Positions 50,406-59,618 of a stretch of DNA of 64,000 nucleotides are shown piece after piece; the stretch's first letter is position 1, and every line of letters begins with the position of its first letter. Position numbers and translations under genes: made by a program. The DNA is from Halobacillus massiliensis (GTDB lineage Bacteria; Bacillota; Bacilli; Bacillales; Halobacillaceae): contig NZ_LT800499.1 in the NCBI RefSeq assembly GCF_900166625.1, positions 3,669,213 to 3,733,212 of the forward strand, read 5' to 3'. Below the pieces are notes generated by a model. The model was not told the DNA's origin, made no database searches, and saw only the letters and a program-made list of their open reading frames with translations.

Positions 50406-51599
50406 CTACTCTTTCTTTTGAACAGGCTGAGTAATTGTACCTTTTCTTCGAATATTGGCATGGACATCGAAAGTAACATCAACCTCTTTAAATTCTGAAT
50501 CCCAATTCTTTTCAGCTTTTTTCCAATACTTAGGGTGCTGTTGTTGAATTACACTCCCGAAACCGAAAATATCGCTGTTATACTTCTCCTGGGCACTCTG
50601 GACAGCATGTTCCATCCGTTCTTTAAATTTCTCCTCGAGCTTATCATCGATCTTTTGAATAGTCTCCGGCTTTCTTAAATCTATATCACATTGGACTTCA
50701 CCGACATTTGCTTCCGCTTCGAGTGAGACTTTGATTTCAGGCTTATTATTTTTTATTTTTGAATTAATAGAAGCATTTGTTCGCAGTACTTCAATTCCAA
50801 TCAACCCATCGTCCTCTTTTTCGCAAGCAAGGTTAACAACCGTACTTTTTACATTTCCTTCAATATCGTTAAATCCCTTACTTTCGTCTTCGTTCAGCCA
50901 TCCAATTAATCGATCTCCTTTGAAAATTCCCAGATCATCTACTAAAAGACGTGCAGGTGGGTTTACATTCTCCACATTACTAATATTGTTTCCTATCTGC
51001 TCATCTCCAATCATCATAACTCCAGTCATGACCGGGTTTTTCCCTTTGCTTTTCAGTTCTGATATGATGTCATCCACATAAACCCCATGCGTAGCCGCCC
51101 AGCTATCTTCTGCATTCTTAATTGTATCCATTATTTTATTGGCCGGAATTTTTTCATAAGCTGTAATGACACTGAGGATTTCTTCTACATTCGAATCTTT
51201 AGCAACAGTTATAAAGAAACTTGTCCGTGCATTATGATCTCGGTACAACAAGTCAAGGGCAGGGTATATTCCTTCCTCTGCAAGTGAAGAACCAAGAACG
51301 ACTAAGCGGAGCTGAGATAGATATATTTGTCTTGGAGAAGTCTGCGTCATCTTTCTTAACGCTTCAAATAAAGTCTCACCCTCTGTTTTATACATGGAAA
51401 CAGGCGGTCGTGTCGTAGGAGAATCTGTTGCGATTTCTGAAGGATTAATGATCTGGGTATAAAGGGCATATTTGCCTTCTTCTGTTTTATCAATTCCTAA
51501 AGCTACCGCAATCCCTAAATCATCCAATTCCCTGCTATCCCAGCAGCCACTTAATAAGACACAGCAGATAATCAAAAGTAATATAGCTTTCTTGCTCAT
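50406..51599 (-). CDS. Spore germinant receptor C subunit, lipoprotein (GerAC/GerKC type)
   Basis: 397 residues. Lipoprotein signal KKAILLLIICCVLLSGCWD (lipobox LSGC), followed by the family start SRELDDLGIAVALGIDK. Three-domain soluble lipoprotein on the outer face of the spore inner membrane, needed for receptor assembly. Overlaps the A gene by 4 bases. Confidence 0.92.
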   Translation of the reverse strand: MSKKAILLLIICCVLLSGCWDSRELDDLGIAVALGIDKTEEGKYALYTQIINPSEIATDSPTTRPPVSMYKTEGETLFEALRKMTQTSPRQIYLSQLRLVVLGSSLAEEGIYPALDLLYRDHNARTSFFITVAKDSNVEEILSVITAYEKIPANKIMDTIKNAEDSWAATHGVYVDDIISELKSKGKNPVMTGVMMIGDEQIGNNISNVENVNPPARLLVDDLGIFKGDRLIGWLNEDESKGFNDIEGNVKSTVVNLACEKEDDGLIGIEVLRTNASINSKIKNNKPEIKVSLEAEANVGEVQCDIDLRKPETIQKIDDKLEEKFKERMEHAVQSAQEKYNSDIFGFGSVIQQQHPKYWKKAEKNWDSEFKEVDVTFDVHANIRRKGTITQPVQKKE

Positions 51600-53152
51600 T
51601 TAGTCTCCTCCTTAGATTTAGAAGGCTCACTCATTCGTTTCTGGTTATTTCTAGCCAGAGGCTGCGGCCGTGTAAAGAGACCCCAATGCGGAAATCGAAC
51701 AAGTACATCCTTTTGGTCTTTTACCACTAGTGGGGCAAAAGGAGAAAGGTAAGGAATACCAAATGAGTTTAAGCTTGTTAAGTGGAGAACGAGAGCAATC
51801 AGCCCTAGAATGATTCCATACAAACCAAATACAGCCGCCAGAAGCATCAACAAAAATCTCAGCATTCGAACGGAAATTGCCATATTATAAGACGGTATGA
51901 CAAAGCTGCTGATCGCTGTAATCGCAACAACAATGACCATAGCCGGTGACACCAAACCTGCCTGTACCGCTGCGTCACCCAACACCAGGGCTCCTACAAT
52001 AGAAACAGCCGAGCCTACAGGTCTTGGGAGCCGGACACCTGCTTCCCGGAGCACTTCAAACGCCAGCTCCATTAACACCGCTTCAACAAATGCCGGAAAA
52101 GGTACACCCTCTCGCTGGGCCGCTAAGCTGATAAGTAAAGGTGCAGGAATCATTTCCTGATGAAAAGTCGTTACTCCGATATATAAAGCCGGCATAAATA
52201 ATGAAACAAATAGAGCAAATAAACGCAGCAGCCTAATCACGGTTCCTATATCAAATCGTTGATAATAATCTTCACTTGACTGCATAAAGTGCACAAACAG
52301 TCCAGGAACAAGCAAAACATTCGGTGTTCCATCCGTTATAATGGCTACCCTTCCTTCTAAAAGTCCTGCAGCGATTGCATCCGGCCGTTCTGAATAATAC
52401 ACTCGTGGAAATGGCGAATACGGCGGATCCTCGATATATTCCTCGATATAGCCGCTCTCCAGAACACCGTCAATATCTATCTTATCGAGTCTTGCGTGGA
52501 CTTCATCAACGATACTTTGATCCGCTGTATCCTTAATATAAACAACGACTGTATCTGTTTTTGTCATTCGTCCGATTCTCTTTGCATCCATTCTAAGGTC
52601 AGGATCTTTAATTTTTCTGCGCAGCATCGAAGTATTAAACCTTAGTGTCTCCGTAAATGCCTCCTTAGGCCCACGGATTACACCCTCTGATGTATTCTCC
52701 TGAACGCCCCTGTTCGCCCATCCCTTAGTACTTGCCGATAACCCCTTTTTCTCATGATCGATTAGGACAATCGTCTCACCAGATAAAAGCTTCAACAGCA
52801 AATCATCAAATTGAGAGGTCTCTGTCAACTCCCCAATTGGCAGGGCAGAATCTTTTAACGTATCATACACGTGACGAAATGAGAGTCCAGTTTTTGGGGC
52901 TTCAAGCAGCAGCGCATCCATAACATAATGCTGGACCGTATCCTTATCTACCATGCCATCTATATAAAGAACACCACACCTTTTACTTTTATCCAGTGTA
53001 AATCGCCGGATGACAAGATCAGAACTTTTCCCGAGAGTTTCTTCCAGGAAAGTCAGGTTTTCCTCCAGATCCTTAAAGAGCGGCTTGGCATATTTCTCTT
53101 CTACTTTTCCAGTAGATTCCTGTGTTTGCTGTTTCTTGCTGCTGCGCTTCAT
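51596..53152 (-). CDS. Spore germinant receptor A subunit (GerAA/GerKA type)
   Basis: 518 residues from ATG 53152, which has AAAAGGGGC upstream; a longer in-frame start would cross the promoter. A soluble N-terminal half (DLVIRRFTLDKSKRCGVLYIDGMVD) and a membrane half with about five helices, including RPDAIAAGLLEGRVAIITDG and FHQEMIPAPLLISLAAQREG. These are hallmark GerA-family segments. First gene of the operon, transcribed in the forespore. Confidence 0.93.
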   Translation of the reverse strand: MKRSSKKQQTQESTGKVEEKYAKPLFKDLEENLTFLEETLGKSSDLVIRRFTLDKSKRCGVLYIDGMVDKDTVQHYVMDALLLEAPKTGLSFRHVYDTLKDSALPIGELTETSQFDDLLLKLLSGETIVLIDHEKKGLSASTKGWANRGVQENTSEGVIRGPKEAFTETLRFNTSMLRRKIKDPDLRMDAKRIGRMTKTDTVVVYIKDTADQSIVDEVHARLDKIDIDGVLESGYIEEYIEDPPYSPFPRVYYSERPDAIAAGLLEGRVAIITDGTPNVLLVPGLFVHFMQSSEDYYQRFDIGTVIRLLRLFALFVSLFMPALYIGVTTFHQEMIPAPLLISLAAQREGVPFPAFVEAVLMELAFEVLREAGVRLPRPVGSAVSIVGALVLGDAAVQAGLVSPAMVIVVAITAISSFVIPSYNMAISVRMLRFLLMLLAAVFGLYGIILGLIALVLHLTSLNSFGIPYLSPFAPLVVKDQKDVLVRFPHWGLFTRPQPLARNNQKRMSEPSKSKEETK

Positions 53153-53182
53153 GTTTATGCCCCTTTTAAATGCTTTGTTTCT

Positions 53183-53212
53183 TAGCATGTACTTTTCATG
53201 GACATTTATGAA
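53183..53212 (-). promoter_or_regulatory. Possible sigma-G promoter of the germination operon
   Basis: On the minus strand TTCATA, 17 bases, CATGCTA, against TGAATA and CATACTA. The -10 is a good match, the -35 is moderate. It is 31 bases before the A gene start. Confidence 0.5.
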
Positions 53213-53335
53213 TTTTTTACCGGGGATGAATCGTTGGCCTAAGGAAAAAGTTTCAAAATAAGGAGTTAATTCATGATACACAGGGGTATAAACCAACTAA
53301 ACATTGAACAACTAATAAAAGGAGATGGATAGTTT

Positions 53336-54127
53336 ATGGCTTTGAATCAAAAGTTGGAAGGAAAAGTTGCTTTAGTAACAGGCGGAGGTTCAGGTATGGG
53401 GAAAGCATCAGCAATCCAGCTTGCTAAAGAGGGAGCCCGAGTGGCTCTTGCCGATATAAAGGAAAAAGATGCACTAAACACAAAAGAAGCAATCGAAGCA
53501 GCCGGAGGAGAAGCTGTTATTATAGAAACCGATGTTTCTAAAGAGGAAGATATCGAGAATTGTTATAAGCAGCTGATTGACCGTTTTGGAAAAATAGATG
53601 TTATCTTTGCCAACGCGGGGATTAACGGAAAAATCACCCCTATTGAAGACATGGCTGTTGAAGAATGGGACCAGACGATTGAAACGAACTTAAGAAGTAC
53701 ATTTTTAACTGTAAAACATGCAATTCCCCATATGAAACAGAATGGCGGAAGTATCATTATTACAAGCTCTGTAAATGGAAATCGAATTTTTTCTAACTTT
53801 GGATTTTCCGCTTACAGCTCATCTAAAGCTGGGCAAATGGCATTTGGCAAAATGGCGGCACTTGAGTTATCGAAGTATAATATTCGGGTAAATGTTATCT
53901 GTCCTGGCGCCATTGAAACGAATATTGATGAAAATACTCACCCTGAAGAAGATAACTTGAAGAAAATTGAGATACCAGTGGAGCATCCTGAAGGTGACCA
54001 GCCTTTACAAAATCGGCCAGGTAAGCCAGAAGAAGTCGCTGATTTAATTGTGTTTTTAGGTTCCGATGCTTCACGCCATGTTTCGGGGACGGAGTTATAC
54101 ATTGATGGAGCAGCATCATTGCTGTAA
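53336..54127 (+). CDS. Short-chain dehydrogenase/reductase
   Basis: 263 residues. TGGGSGMGKA cofactor site, NAG motif FANAGING, catalytic Ser in ITSSVNG and YSSSKAG, and the C-terminal SGTELYIDGA. The Asp in ADIKEKD after strand 2 favours NAD over NADP. It is monocistronic with a bidirectional terminator. The substrate is unknown; resembles glucose-1-dehydrogenase/3-oxoacyl reductase-type SDRs. Confidence 0.87.
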   Translation: MALNQKLEGKVALVTGGGSGMGKASAIQLAKEGARVALADIKEKDALNTKEAIEAAGGEAVIIETDVSKEEDIENCYKQLIDRFGKIDVIFANAGINGKITPIEDMAVEEWDQTIETNLRSTFLTVKHAIPHMKQNGGSIIITSSVNGNRIFSNFGFSAYSSSKAGQMAFGKMAALELSKYNIRVNVICPGAIETNIDENTHPEEDNLKKIEIPVEHPEGDQPLQNRPGKPEEVADLIVFLGSDASRHVSGTELYIDGAASLL

Positions 54128-54133
54128 CAAAAT

Positions 54134-54173
54134 TAATAACCCCTCAATGAGTCGAGCCATTGAGGGGTTATTA
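54134..54173. terminator. Bidirectional terminator
   Basis: Perfect 16-bp stem TAATAACCCCTCAATG / CATTGAGGGGTTATTA between the convergent SDR and HxlR genes. Confidence 0.92.
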
Positions 54174-54177
54174 CCTG

Positions 54178-54543
54178 CTAAAGTATTGAATAATTAACGT
54201 CGTCTTTTTCTTGCCCGACAGTATCCATATAAGTACGTCCCCATTCATACATAGATTCTAAAATGGGAAGTAATGTTTCACCGTTTTTCGTCAGTGAATA
54301 CTCGACTTTAGGAGGTACTACCGGGTAGATTTCCCGGTGTATGAGCTGGTCTTCCTCTAATTCCCGAAGCTGCTTCGTCAGCATCTTTTGAGTAATTTTA
54401 GGAAGCATTCTCTTTAGTTCACCGAACCGTTTAGTTCCTTCTTTTCCTAAATGCCAAAGGATGATCATTTTCCACTTGCCTCCAATTAAAGACAATGTCA
54501 GTTCTTTTTCACAGTTGAATTCCTGTTCTGATCCTCTAGTCAT
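54178..54543 (-). CDS. HxlR-family transcriptional regulator
   Basis: 121 residues from ATG 54543, with GGGGAGGCG upstream; the longer frame to 54621 would run through the operator. Winged-helix fold of the HxlR/YodB group, with [19 protein letters not shown] carrying the conserved N-terminal Cys (about residue 11) that senses electrophiles or disulfide stress in YodB, CatR and HypR. It diverges from an iron alcohol dehydrogenase, the usual layout for such regulators and their targets. Confidence 0.88.
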   Translation of the reverse strand: MTRGSEQEFNCEKELTLSLIGGKWKMIILWHLGKEGTKRFGELKRMLPKITQKMLTKQLRELEEDQLIHREIYPVVPPKVEYSLTKNGETLLPILESMYEWGRTYMDTVGQEKDDVNYSIL

Positions 54544-54575
54544 TTCTCTCGCCTCCCCATCCAAAATCGACTGAA

Positions 54576-54595
54576 TAGTATCTTCAAGGATACTA
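54576..54595. promoter_or_regulatory. Probable HxlR operator between regulator and alcohol dehydrogenase
   Basis: Perfect inverted repeat TAGTATC-TTCAAG-GATACTA. A partial second motif (TACTATCATGATAC, 54613-54626) lies near the probable promoter of the alcohol dehydrogenase (TATACA at about 54637). Confidence 0.7.
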
Positions 54596-54689
54596 CGTGA
54601 TTCCAAAGTGCGTACTATCATGATACAGCTTTAGGCTATACAATGGAAACTGAAACACATTATCTAACTTTAAGGAGGCTCTTATTACT

Positions 54690-55862
54690 ATGAGTCGATT
54701 TACGATCCCGCGGGATATATTTTTCGAAGATAACGCCCTGGAAGTACTGCGAACTTTTGAAGGAAAAAAGGCCGCACTAGTGATAGGCGGCGGTTCTGTT
54801 AAAAGAAACGGAAACCTTACACGTATTCAGGAACATTTAGCTGCTGCTAATATAGAAACAGAAGTTCTAGAAGGTTATAACACAGAACCTACGTCTGAAA
54901 TGGTTAAAGAAGGAGCAAAAAAACTGGAAGGGTTCCAGCCTGATTGGATTATAGGCATTGGAGGCGGATCCGCTATGGACGCAGCAAAAGCGATCTGGCT
55001 CTTTTATGAGCATCCGGATCTTTCTTTTGAGGATGCTACGAAACCTTTTGAGCTTCCACGCCTTCGCACAAAAGCTAAATTTGCCGGCATTCCGACGACA
55101 AGCGGAAGCGGATCAGAAGTTTCTAATCTTTCTGTAGTAGCCGATGAAAAGACGAATATCAAATATCCATTAGCTGACTTTGAACTGACTCCGGATATTG
55201 CGATTATTGATCCGATTATGATCGAAGACCTGCCTAGTCACATTGCGGCTTATACAGGAATGGATGCTTTCACGCACACAATCGAAGCTTATGTAGCCAA
55301 GCCAAGAACCTTATATACGGATATTCTTTCTCTAGGTGCTGCCGAAGTAATTAAGGATAATCTGCTTGCATCCTCTAAAGGTGACAAGGAAGCAGGCAAG
55401 AAGATGCATAGTATTCAAGCTATGGCCGGTATGGCTTTTGCAAACGCCGTACTCGGAAACGTTCACAGTCTGGCCCATAAAAGCGGTCCGACTTTTGATA
55501 TCCCCCATGGTTATGCAAATGCTATTTACCTTCCTTATGTTATACAGTTCAACAGGGCTGTGGTTGAAGATCGATTTGCCGAAATTGCACGTCGTCTTGG
55601 ACTGAATGGGAATAATGATGCTGAATTAACTGATGCTCTTGTAGAGTATATTTATCAGCTAAACAAGGACCTTGGTCTTGCTACTACCCTGCAAGATTAC
55701 GGTATCTCAGAAGAAGACTTCAACAAGCATGTCGACACTATGGCAAAAAACGCTATGGAAGACCCATGTACCGGCACGAACCCTCGTGAAACATCTGTCG
55801 AGCAAATGAAAGACCTTTATAAAGCTTCCTATTACGGTGAGGAAGCCTTAGTAAAAGCGTAA
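54690..55862 (+). CDS. Iron-containing alcohol dehydrogenase
   Basis: 390 residues of the group III alcohol dehydrogenase family. NAD site GGGSVKRNG and GIGGGSAMDAAKA, and metal-binding His residues in DAFTHTIEAYVA, NVHSLAHKSG and DIPHGYANAI. PTTSGSGSE is intact. It probably reduces aldehydes or oxidises butanol-like alcohols. Divergent control by an HxlR regulator suggests induction by reactive aldehydes or quinones. Confidence 0.92.
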   Translation: MSRFTIPRDIFFEDNALEVLRTFEGKKAALVIGGGSVKRNGNLTRIQEHLAAANIETEVLEGYNTEPTSEMVKEGAKKLEGFQPDWIIGIGGGSAMDAAKAIWLFYEHPDLSFEDATKPFELPRLRTKAKFAGIPTTSGSGSEVSNLSVVADEKTNIKYPLADFELTPDIAIIDPIMIEDLPSHIAAYTGMDAFTHTIEAYVAKPRTLYTDILSLGAAEVIKDNLLASSKGDKEAGKKMHSIQAMAGMAFANAVLGNVHSLAHKSGPTFDIPHGYANAIYLPYVIQFNRAVVEDRFAEIARRLGLNGNNDAELTDALVEYIYQLNKDLGLATTLQDYGISEEDFNKHVDTMAKNAMEDPCTGTNPRETSVEQMKDLYKASYYGEEALVKA

Positions 55863-55870
55863 AATAACAA

Positions 55871-55911
55871 AAAAAGCTGAGTAATCAGGTAGTACCCTGG
55901 CTCAGCTTTTT
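55871..55911. terminator. Bidirectional terminator
   Basis: AAAAAGCTGAG / CTCAGCTTTTT with an inner short stem, between the alcohol dehydrogenase and the TspO-like gene. Confidence 0.88.
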
Positions 55912-55915
55912 TTAT

Positions 55916-56653
55916 TTATCGCACCTTTCGTTTATTTTTAATTACATAAACAATGACAGCAAGCAAAATTATAACTGCCAGTATATAGGAAGAATAAACG
56001 ACAAGCGGAACATCTCCGTTTTGATTTTTAACTCCTATCCCAATAAACGCCCACACAAATACGAGCGGGTAAACCCAGTCCTGTTCACTTACCATAAAAT
56101 AGAGCGCAAGACCTGTTGCAATAAGTAATAATTCAAATGTCCAAATTGAAGCCGGAATCCCGAAGCCGTTCCATTCAATGTAATTTAGGAAATAACTTAC
56201 ATTAGCGATCGTTGCGACACTAACCCATCCTAAATAAACAGAAAAAGGAAGTCTGTCAAAAAAGGAAGCTTCAGACTCCTGCAGCCTTACGTACAGATGA
56301 ACTAGCGTAATAAGCAAGGAAATCATGACGAGAACTGATAATCCGAAGAATTCATAGTGCCACATAAAAATCCACAGACTGTTCAAAACACTGCTCAGCA
56401 CAAACAGTGCACTCGTTTTTTGATAGACAGGTAAACCCCGTCTGCTTGCAGGAATTTGACGGATAATCCAGACGGCAAGAAGGAGGTAAATAAGTCCCCA
56501 TATACTGAACACATAGCCCGCTGGCGTGAATAACACGTTTAAGCGATTAGAGATTTCACCGGTCGTCTGCCCATTAAGCGGTAAGGCATTGGCAAGACCA
56601 TTAACCGTGACGACGAGAAGAAAGGCGATAATATTAAAGATCAATTTCCCCAT
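55916..56653 (-). CDS. TspO/MBR-like tryptophan-rich membrane protein
   Basis: 245 residues from ATG 56653 (AAAAGGAGTG upstream). Seven or so hydrophobic segments. PAGYVFSIWGLIYLLLAVW, LNSLWIFMWHYEFFGLS and YLGWVSVATIANVSYFL match the TspO/MBR pattern, but the protein is longer than canonical TspO (about 160 residues), like the extended bacterial group. It may bind a tetrapyrrole or other ligand; unproven. Confidence 0.8.
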   Translation of the reverse strand: MGKLIFNIIAFLLVVTVNGLANALPLNGQTTGEISNRLNVLFTPAGYVFSIWGLIYLLLAVWIIRQIPASRRGLPVYQKTSALFVLSSVLNSLWIFMWHYEFFGLSVLVMISLLITLVHLYVRLQESEASFFDRLPFSVYLGWVSVATIANVSYFLNYIEWNGFGIPASIWTFELLLIATGLALYFMVSEQDWVYPLVFVWAFIGIGVKNQNGDVPLVVYSSYILAVIILLAVIVYVIKNKRKVR

Positions 56654-56826
56654 ACTTACACTCCTTTTCATTTAACACATTGATACATAATATTCCTTTC
56701 CCATTATTGATAAAACATCCGATTGTAAAAATGAACACATTACCAGACGATTTCAATACATAATTTTGGAAGTTCACAATCATTGGTGATAACCTTAAAT
56801 TAAATTCAAAAAAGGGGCGGATCATT

Positions 56827-57669
56827 TTGAACAGTCAAATCCCTGTAACTACACTTAATGACGGGATGAAAGTCCCAATGCTTGGCTTTGGTACATATAC
56901 AATGAATGGAAATCAAGGGGCACAAGGTATTCATCATGCGATTGATGCAGGTTACCGATTGATTGACAGTGCCTATAATTATGAAAATGAAGGAACCGTA
57001 GGAGAGGCCGTTCGACGCAGTTCTGTACCGCGCGAGCAGTTAATGATTACTTCAAAACTGCCGGGACGCTATCATTCTTACGATAAAGCCCTAATCACGA
57101 TCCAGGAATCCCTGTACCGAGCGCAGCTCGATTATTATGATTTTTACTTAATCCATTGGCCAAATCCTAAACAGGAGATGTATGCAGAAGCATGGCAGGC
57201 GTTAATTGATGCAAAAAGGTGGGGACTTATCCGTTCAATTGGCGTGTGCAATTTTCTGCCAGAACATATCGAACGCTTAAAGAAAGAAACAGGTGTGCTG
57301 CCAAGTATTAACCAGATAGAACTGCATCCCTATTTCAATCAGGAAGAGCAGCGAATGTTCCATGAAGAGCACCATATTGCTACACAGTCCTGGAGCCCAC
57401 TGGCCCGGGCTAAAAATATTCTTGGAGAAGAAGTCCTACAGGAAATTGCTCGTGCACATAATAAGTCCATCTCTCAAGTGGTGCTGCGCTGGCAATATCA
57501 GCTTGGTTCTATTGCTATTCCGAGATCTTCCTCTCATGAAAGACAGTGTGAAAATATGGCGATTTTCGACTTTTCCCTCAGTGAAACTGAAATGAGCAAG
57601 ATCGCATCCCTAACCCGTGCTGACGGCCGCCTTAAGGATCAGGATCCTGCTGAATATGAAGAGTTTTAG
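56827..57669 (+). CDS. Aldo/keto reductase (YtbE/YvgN-like)
   Basis: 280 residues from TTG 56827, with AAAGGGGCGG upstream. AKR5-type signature: LGFGTYTM, DAGYRLIDSAYNYENEG (Asp and Tyr), MITSKLPG (Lys) and YLIHWPNP (His). These enzymes reduce methylglyoxal, diketogluconate or other aldehydes with NADPH. It is monocistronic. Confidence 0.9.
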   Translation: MNSQIPVTTLNDGMKVPMLGFGTYTMNGNQGAQGIHHAIDAGYRLIDSAYNYENEGTVGEAVRRSSVPREQLMITSKLPGRYHSYDKALITIQESLYRAQLDYYDFYLIHWPNPKQEMYAEAWQALIDAKRWGLIRSIGVCNFLPEHIERLKKETGVLPSINQIELHPYFNQEEQRMFHEEHHIATQSWSPLARAKNILGEEVLQEIARAHNKSISQVVLRWQYQLGSIAIPRSSSHERQCENMAIFDFSLSETEMSKIASLTRADGRLKDQDPAEYEEF

Positions 57670-57709
57670 TTTAGATTTACATTTAAGTACTGCAAGATTA
57701 TAAATAAAA

Positions 57710-57736
57710 AAGCACCCGATCGTGAACAGGGTGCTT
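57710..57736 (+). terminator. Terminator of the aldo/keto reductase gene
   Basis: AAGCACCC / GGGTGCTT, 8 bp with an 11-base loop, then CTTT. Confidence 0.75.
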
Positions 57737-57838
57737 CTTTCCATTGTTCTTTTATTAATCTGAATATATTCAAGATTTAAACACTTAGAATCATTTATAA
57801 TGAGGACAGACTTCACATGTTAAAGGAGATAAAGTTTC

Positions 57839-57961
57839 ATGGATGATTTTTTCTTAGCTATCACAGTTATGGCCGTTGGTACCTTCCTCTTATTTATCTT
57901 ATTTGTTCTTCTTCTGCTTAAGCGGGCAAAAAGAAAAGAAAGAGACGAACGCAATCAATAG
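57839..57961 (+). CDS. Small single-helix membrane protein
   Basis: 40 residues, ATG 57839, with AAAGGAGAT 9-10 bases upstream. One long hydrophobic helix (AITVMAVGTFLLFILFVLLLL) followed by a strongly charged tail (KRAKRKERDERN). No family recognised. It has its own downstream hairpin, so it is probably a real monocistronic gene. Confidence 0.65.
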   Translation: MDDFFLAITVMAVGTFLLFILFVLLLLKRAKRKERDERNQ

Positions 57962-57963
57962 AA

Positions 57964-58009
57964 GAGGACGGTTCTAACAAGCAAAATACTCTTGTGTAGA
58001 AGCGTCCTC
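57964..58009 (+). terminator. Hairpin after the small membrane protein gene
   Basis: GAGGACG-TTCTA / TAGAA-CGTCCTC with a large loop. It has no strong T run, so terminator function is likely but weak. Confidence 0.55.
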
Positions 58010-58046
58010 CTATCTGTTCTTCTATTCCGAAAAGATTTTCATGACC

Positions 58047-58571
58047 TTAGATTACGCTGTTATCCAATACCGTAATCTGCCTGTTGCCGCTGATTAAGCT
58101 GCGCAGCCGCCGATCCATTTTTCTTGCCCTCCAAATAATATGAGAGAAGTTTTCGGGAGTAAAATTATAGTGATCAATTAAATATTTTTTGAATTCTTCA
58201 TGATCTACCTGGTTATGATGTTCTCTAGCATATCCTATTAAAATATGAGTAAGTTCTTTATAAGTCATCGTTTTAGTTCGGTCTTCTGAAAAAGCTACAG
58301 GATCTGTCGGCATAATATACTCATCTTTCGCCACTTCTTGCGGTTTAGTTTTTTCTTTAACAGGAAGTTCTATTTCTGGCGAAAGGTTCGATTTTAATTC
58401 CTTTAAATCCTCTGGATCTGCGGCCGTCTCTTTCTTCCCCTCCATTCGCTCTAGGCGGGCAATCAGCTCATGCTGTTCATCAGTCAGCTGCTTGATCATT
58501 TCTCTAAGGTGCTTTTTCTCCTCTTGTATATCCTCTAACCGCATCCCGATCGCGTCTCTTAAAGTGAACAT
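58047..58571 (-). CDS. Possible Rok-like DNA-binding protein
   Basis: 174 residues. The N-terminal region (residues 1-45, FTLRDAIGMRLEDIQEEK) is a predicted coiled coil and resembles the start of B. subtilis Rok (MFNEREALRLRLEQL). A disordered charged linker follows (residues about 46-95), then a C-terminal domain (TYKELTHILIGYAREHHNQV...) of about 70 residues compatible with the winged-helix of Rok. Rok silences AT-rich, foreign DNA and comK. The match is by layout and short motifs only, so it is tentative. Confidence 0.5.
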   Translation of the reverse strand: MFTLRDAIGMRLEDIQEEKKHLREMIKQLTDEQHELIARLERMEGKKETAADPEDLKELKSNLSPEIELPVKEKTKPQEVAKDEYIMPTDPVAFSEDRTKTMTYKELTHILIGYAREHHNQVDHEEFKKYLIDHYNFTPENFSHIIWRARKMDRRLRSLISGNRQITVLDNSVI

Positions 58572-58694
58572 GGGCAGGGGCCTCCTTTAAAAATACTCAA
58601 TATAGAATATGATAGCATATTCAAAAGGTCGTTTATGCTAAATAATATTTGAATATATAAATTCTATATTAATAGAAAGGATCACTCCATTTAA

Positions 58695-58723
58695 AAAGTC
58701 AGAGAAAGTTTTTCTCTGACTTT
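58695..58723 (-). terminator. Terminator of the larB-larC1-larE operon
   Basis: Perfect 13-bp stem AAAGTCAGAGAAA / TTTCTCTGACTTT, with T run on the minus strand. Confidence 0.85.
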
Positions 58724-58775
58724 GAAATACGAGCAGAACATTTCCATCTTTTAAATGATTAAAGTCCACCAGTTA

Positions 58776-59600
58776 TTATAGCGCTTCTTTCTCAAGCATT
58801 CGATTCATGCTCCCGCTTTTATACCCTTTCATATCCAATGTTACATATTTAAAATCAAGATTTTTTATATAGGTGTCGATTTCCTCATGATGCTCCAGCA
58901 GACGAATCATATCGGAAGGCTCTACCTCAATCCTGGCAATGTCATCATGTATTCGGACCCGAACCTGTCTAATGTTAAAGCCTTTTATAAACTGTTCAGC
59001 TTCATCCACTTTTTTCAGCTTCTCAATTGTAATTCTCTCACCATAGGCAATTCTTGAAGACAAGCAGGCAAGAGAAGGTTTATCCCAATTATCGATGCCC
59101 AGCTCTTTAGCGCGGATACGAATATCATCTTTTGACATATCGGCTTCAGCTAAAGGACCTCGCACATTATTCTCAACCGCAGCCTTGACTCCTGGACGAT
59201 GGTCCCCCAGATCGTCTTTAATCAAACCAAACGTCAAGTTATTAAATTCTTTTTCCTGAAGCAGTGGGTACAGGCGTTCAAACAGTCCTTTTTTACAGAA
59301 ATAGCAGCGGTTCTCATCGTTTGTGGCATAGCCCGGTATCGCTAACTCAGACATTTCTATAATTTGGTGAGGAGCGTTTAGGACAGCCGCCAGCCTTTTT
59401 GTTTCTTGTAACTCAGAAGGAGGAAAAGATTCTGAATCTGCTGTCACAGCTAATACATTTTCCTGGCCAAGCGTATCGAGTGCAACTTTAAGCAAGTAGG
59501 TACTATCTACTCCTCCTGAGAAAGCAATGATCACCCGCTCCATCTCCAGAAGAATTTCTTTCAGCTTCTTCTCCTTATTTATAGCTTGATTTGTGTCCAT
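58776..59600 (-). CDS. larE: LarE, sulfur insertase for the nickel-pincer cofactor
   Basis: 274 residues. The PP-loop is IIAFSGGVDSTYLLK (residues 24-38). It has three Cys, C99 and C102 in NRCYFCKKG and C179 in KPSLACLSS. This is the three-cysteine form thought to hold a [4Fe-4S] cluster and use sulfur catalytically, unlike Lactiplantibacillus LarE, which gives up its single Cys. It adds the two thiol groups to the pyridinium biscarboxylate precursor made by LarB. Confidence 0.92.
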   Translation of the reverse strand: MDTNQAINKEKKLKEILLEMERVIIAFSGGVDSTYLLKVALDTLGQENVLAVTADSESFPPSELQETKRLAAVLNAPHQIIEMSELAIPGYATNDENRCYFCKKGLFERLYPLLQEKEFNNLTFGLIKDDLGDHRPGVKAAVENNVRGPLAEADMSKDDIRIRAKELGIDNWDKPSLACLSSRIAYGERITIEKLKKVDEAEQFIKGFNIRQVRVRIHDDIARIEVEPSDMIRLLEHHEEIDTYIKNLDFKYVTLDMKGYKSGSMNRMLEKEAL

Positions 59601-59618
59601 AGATGTTACTCCTCTCTC

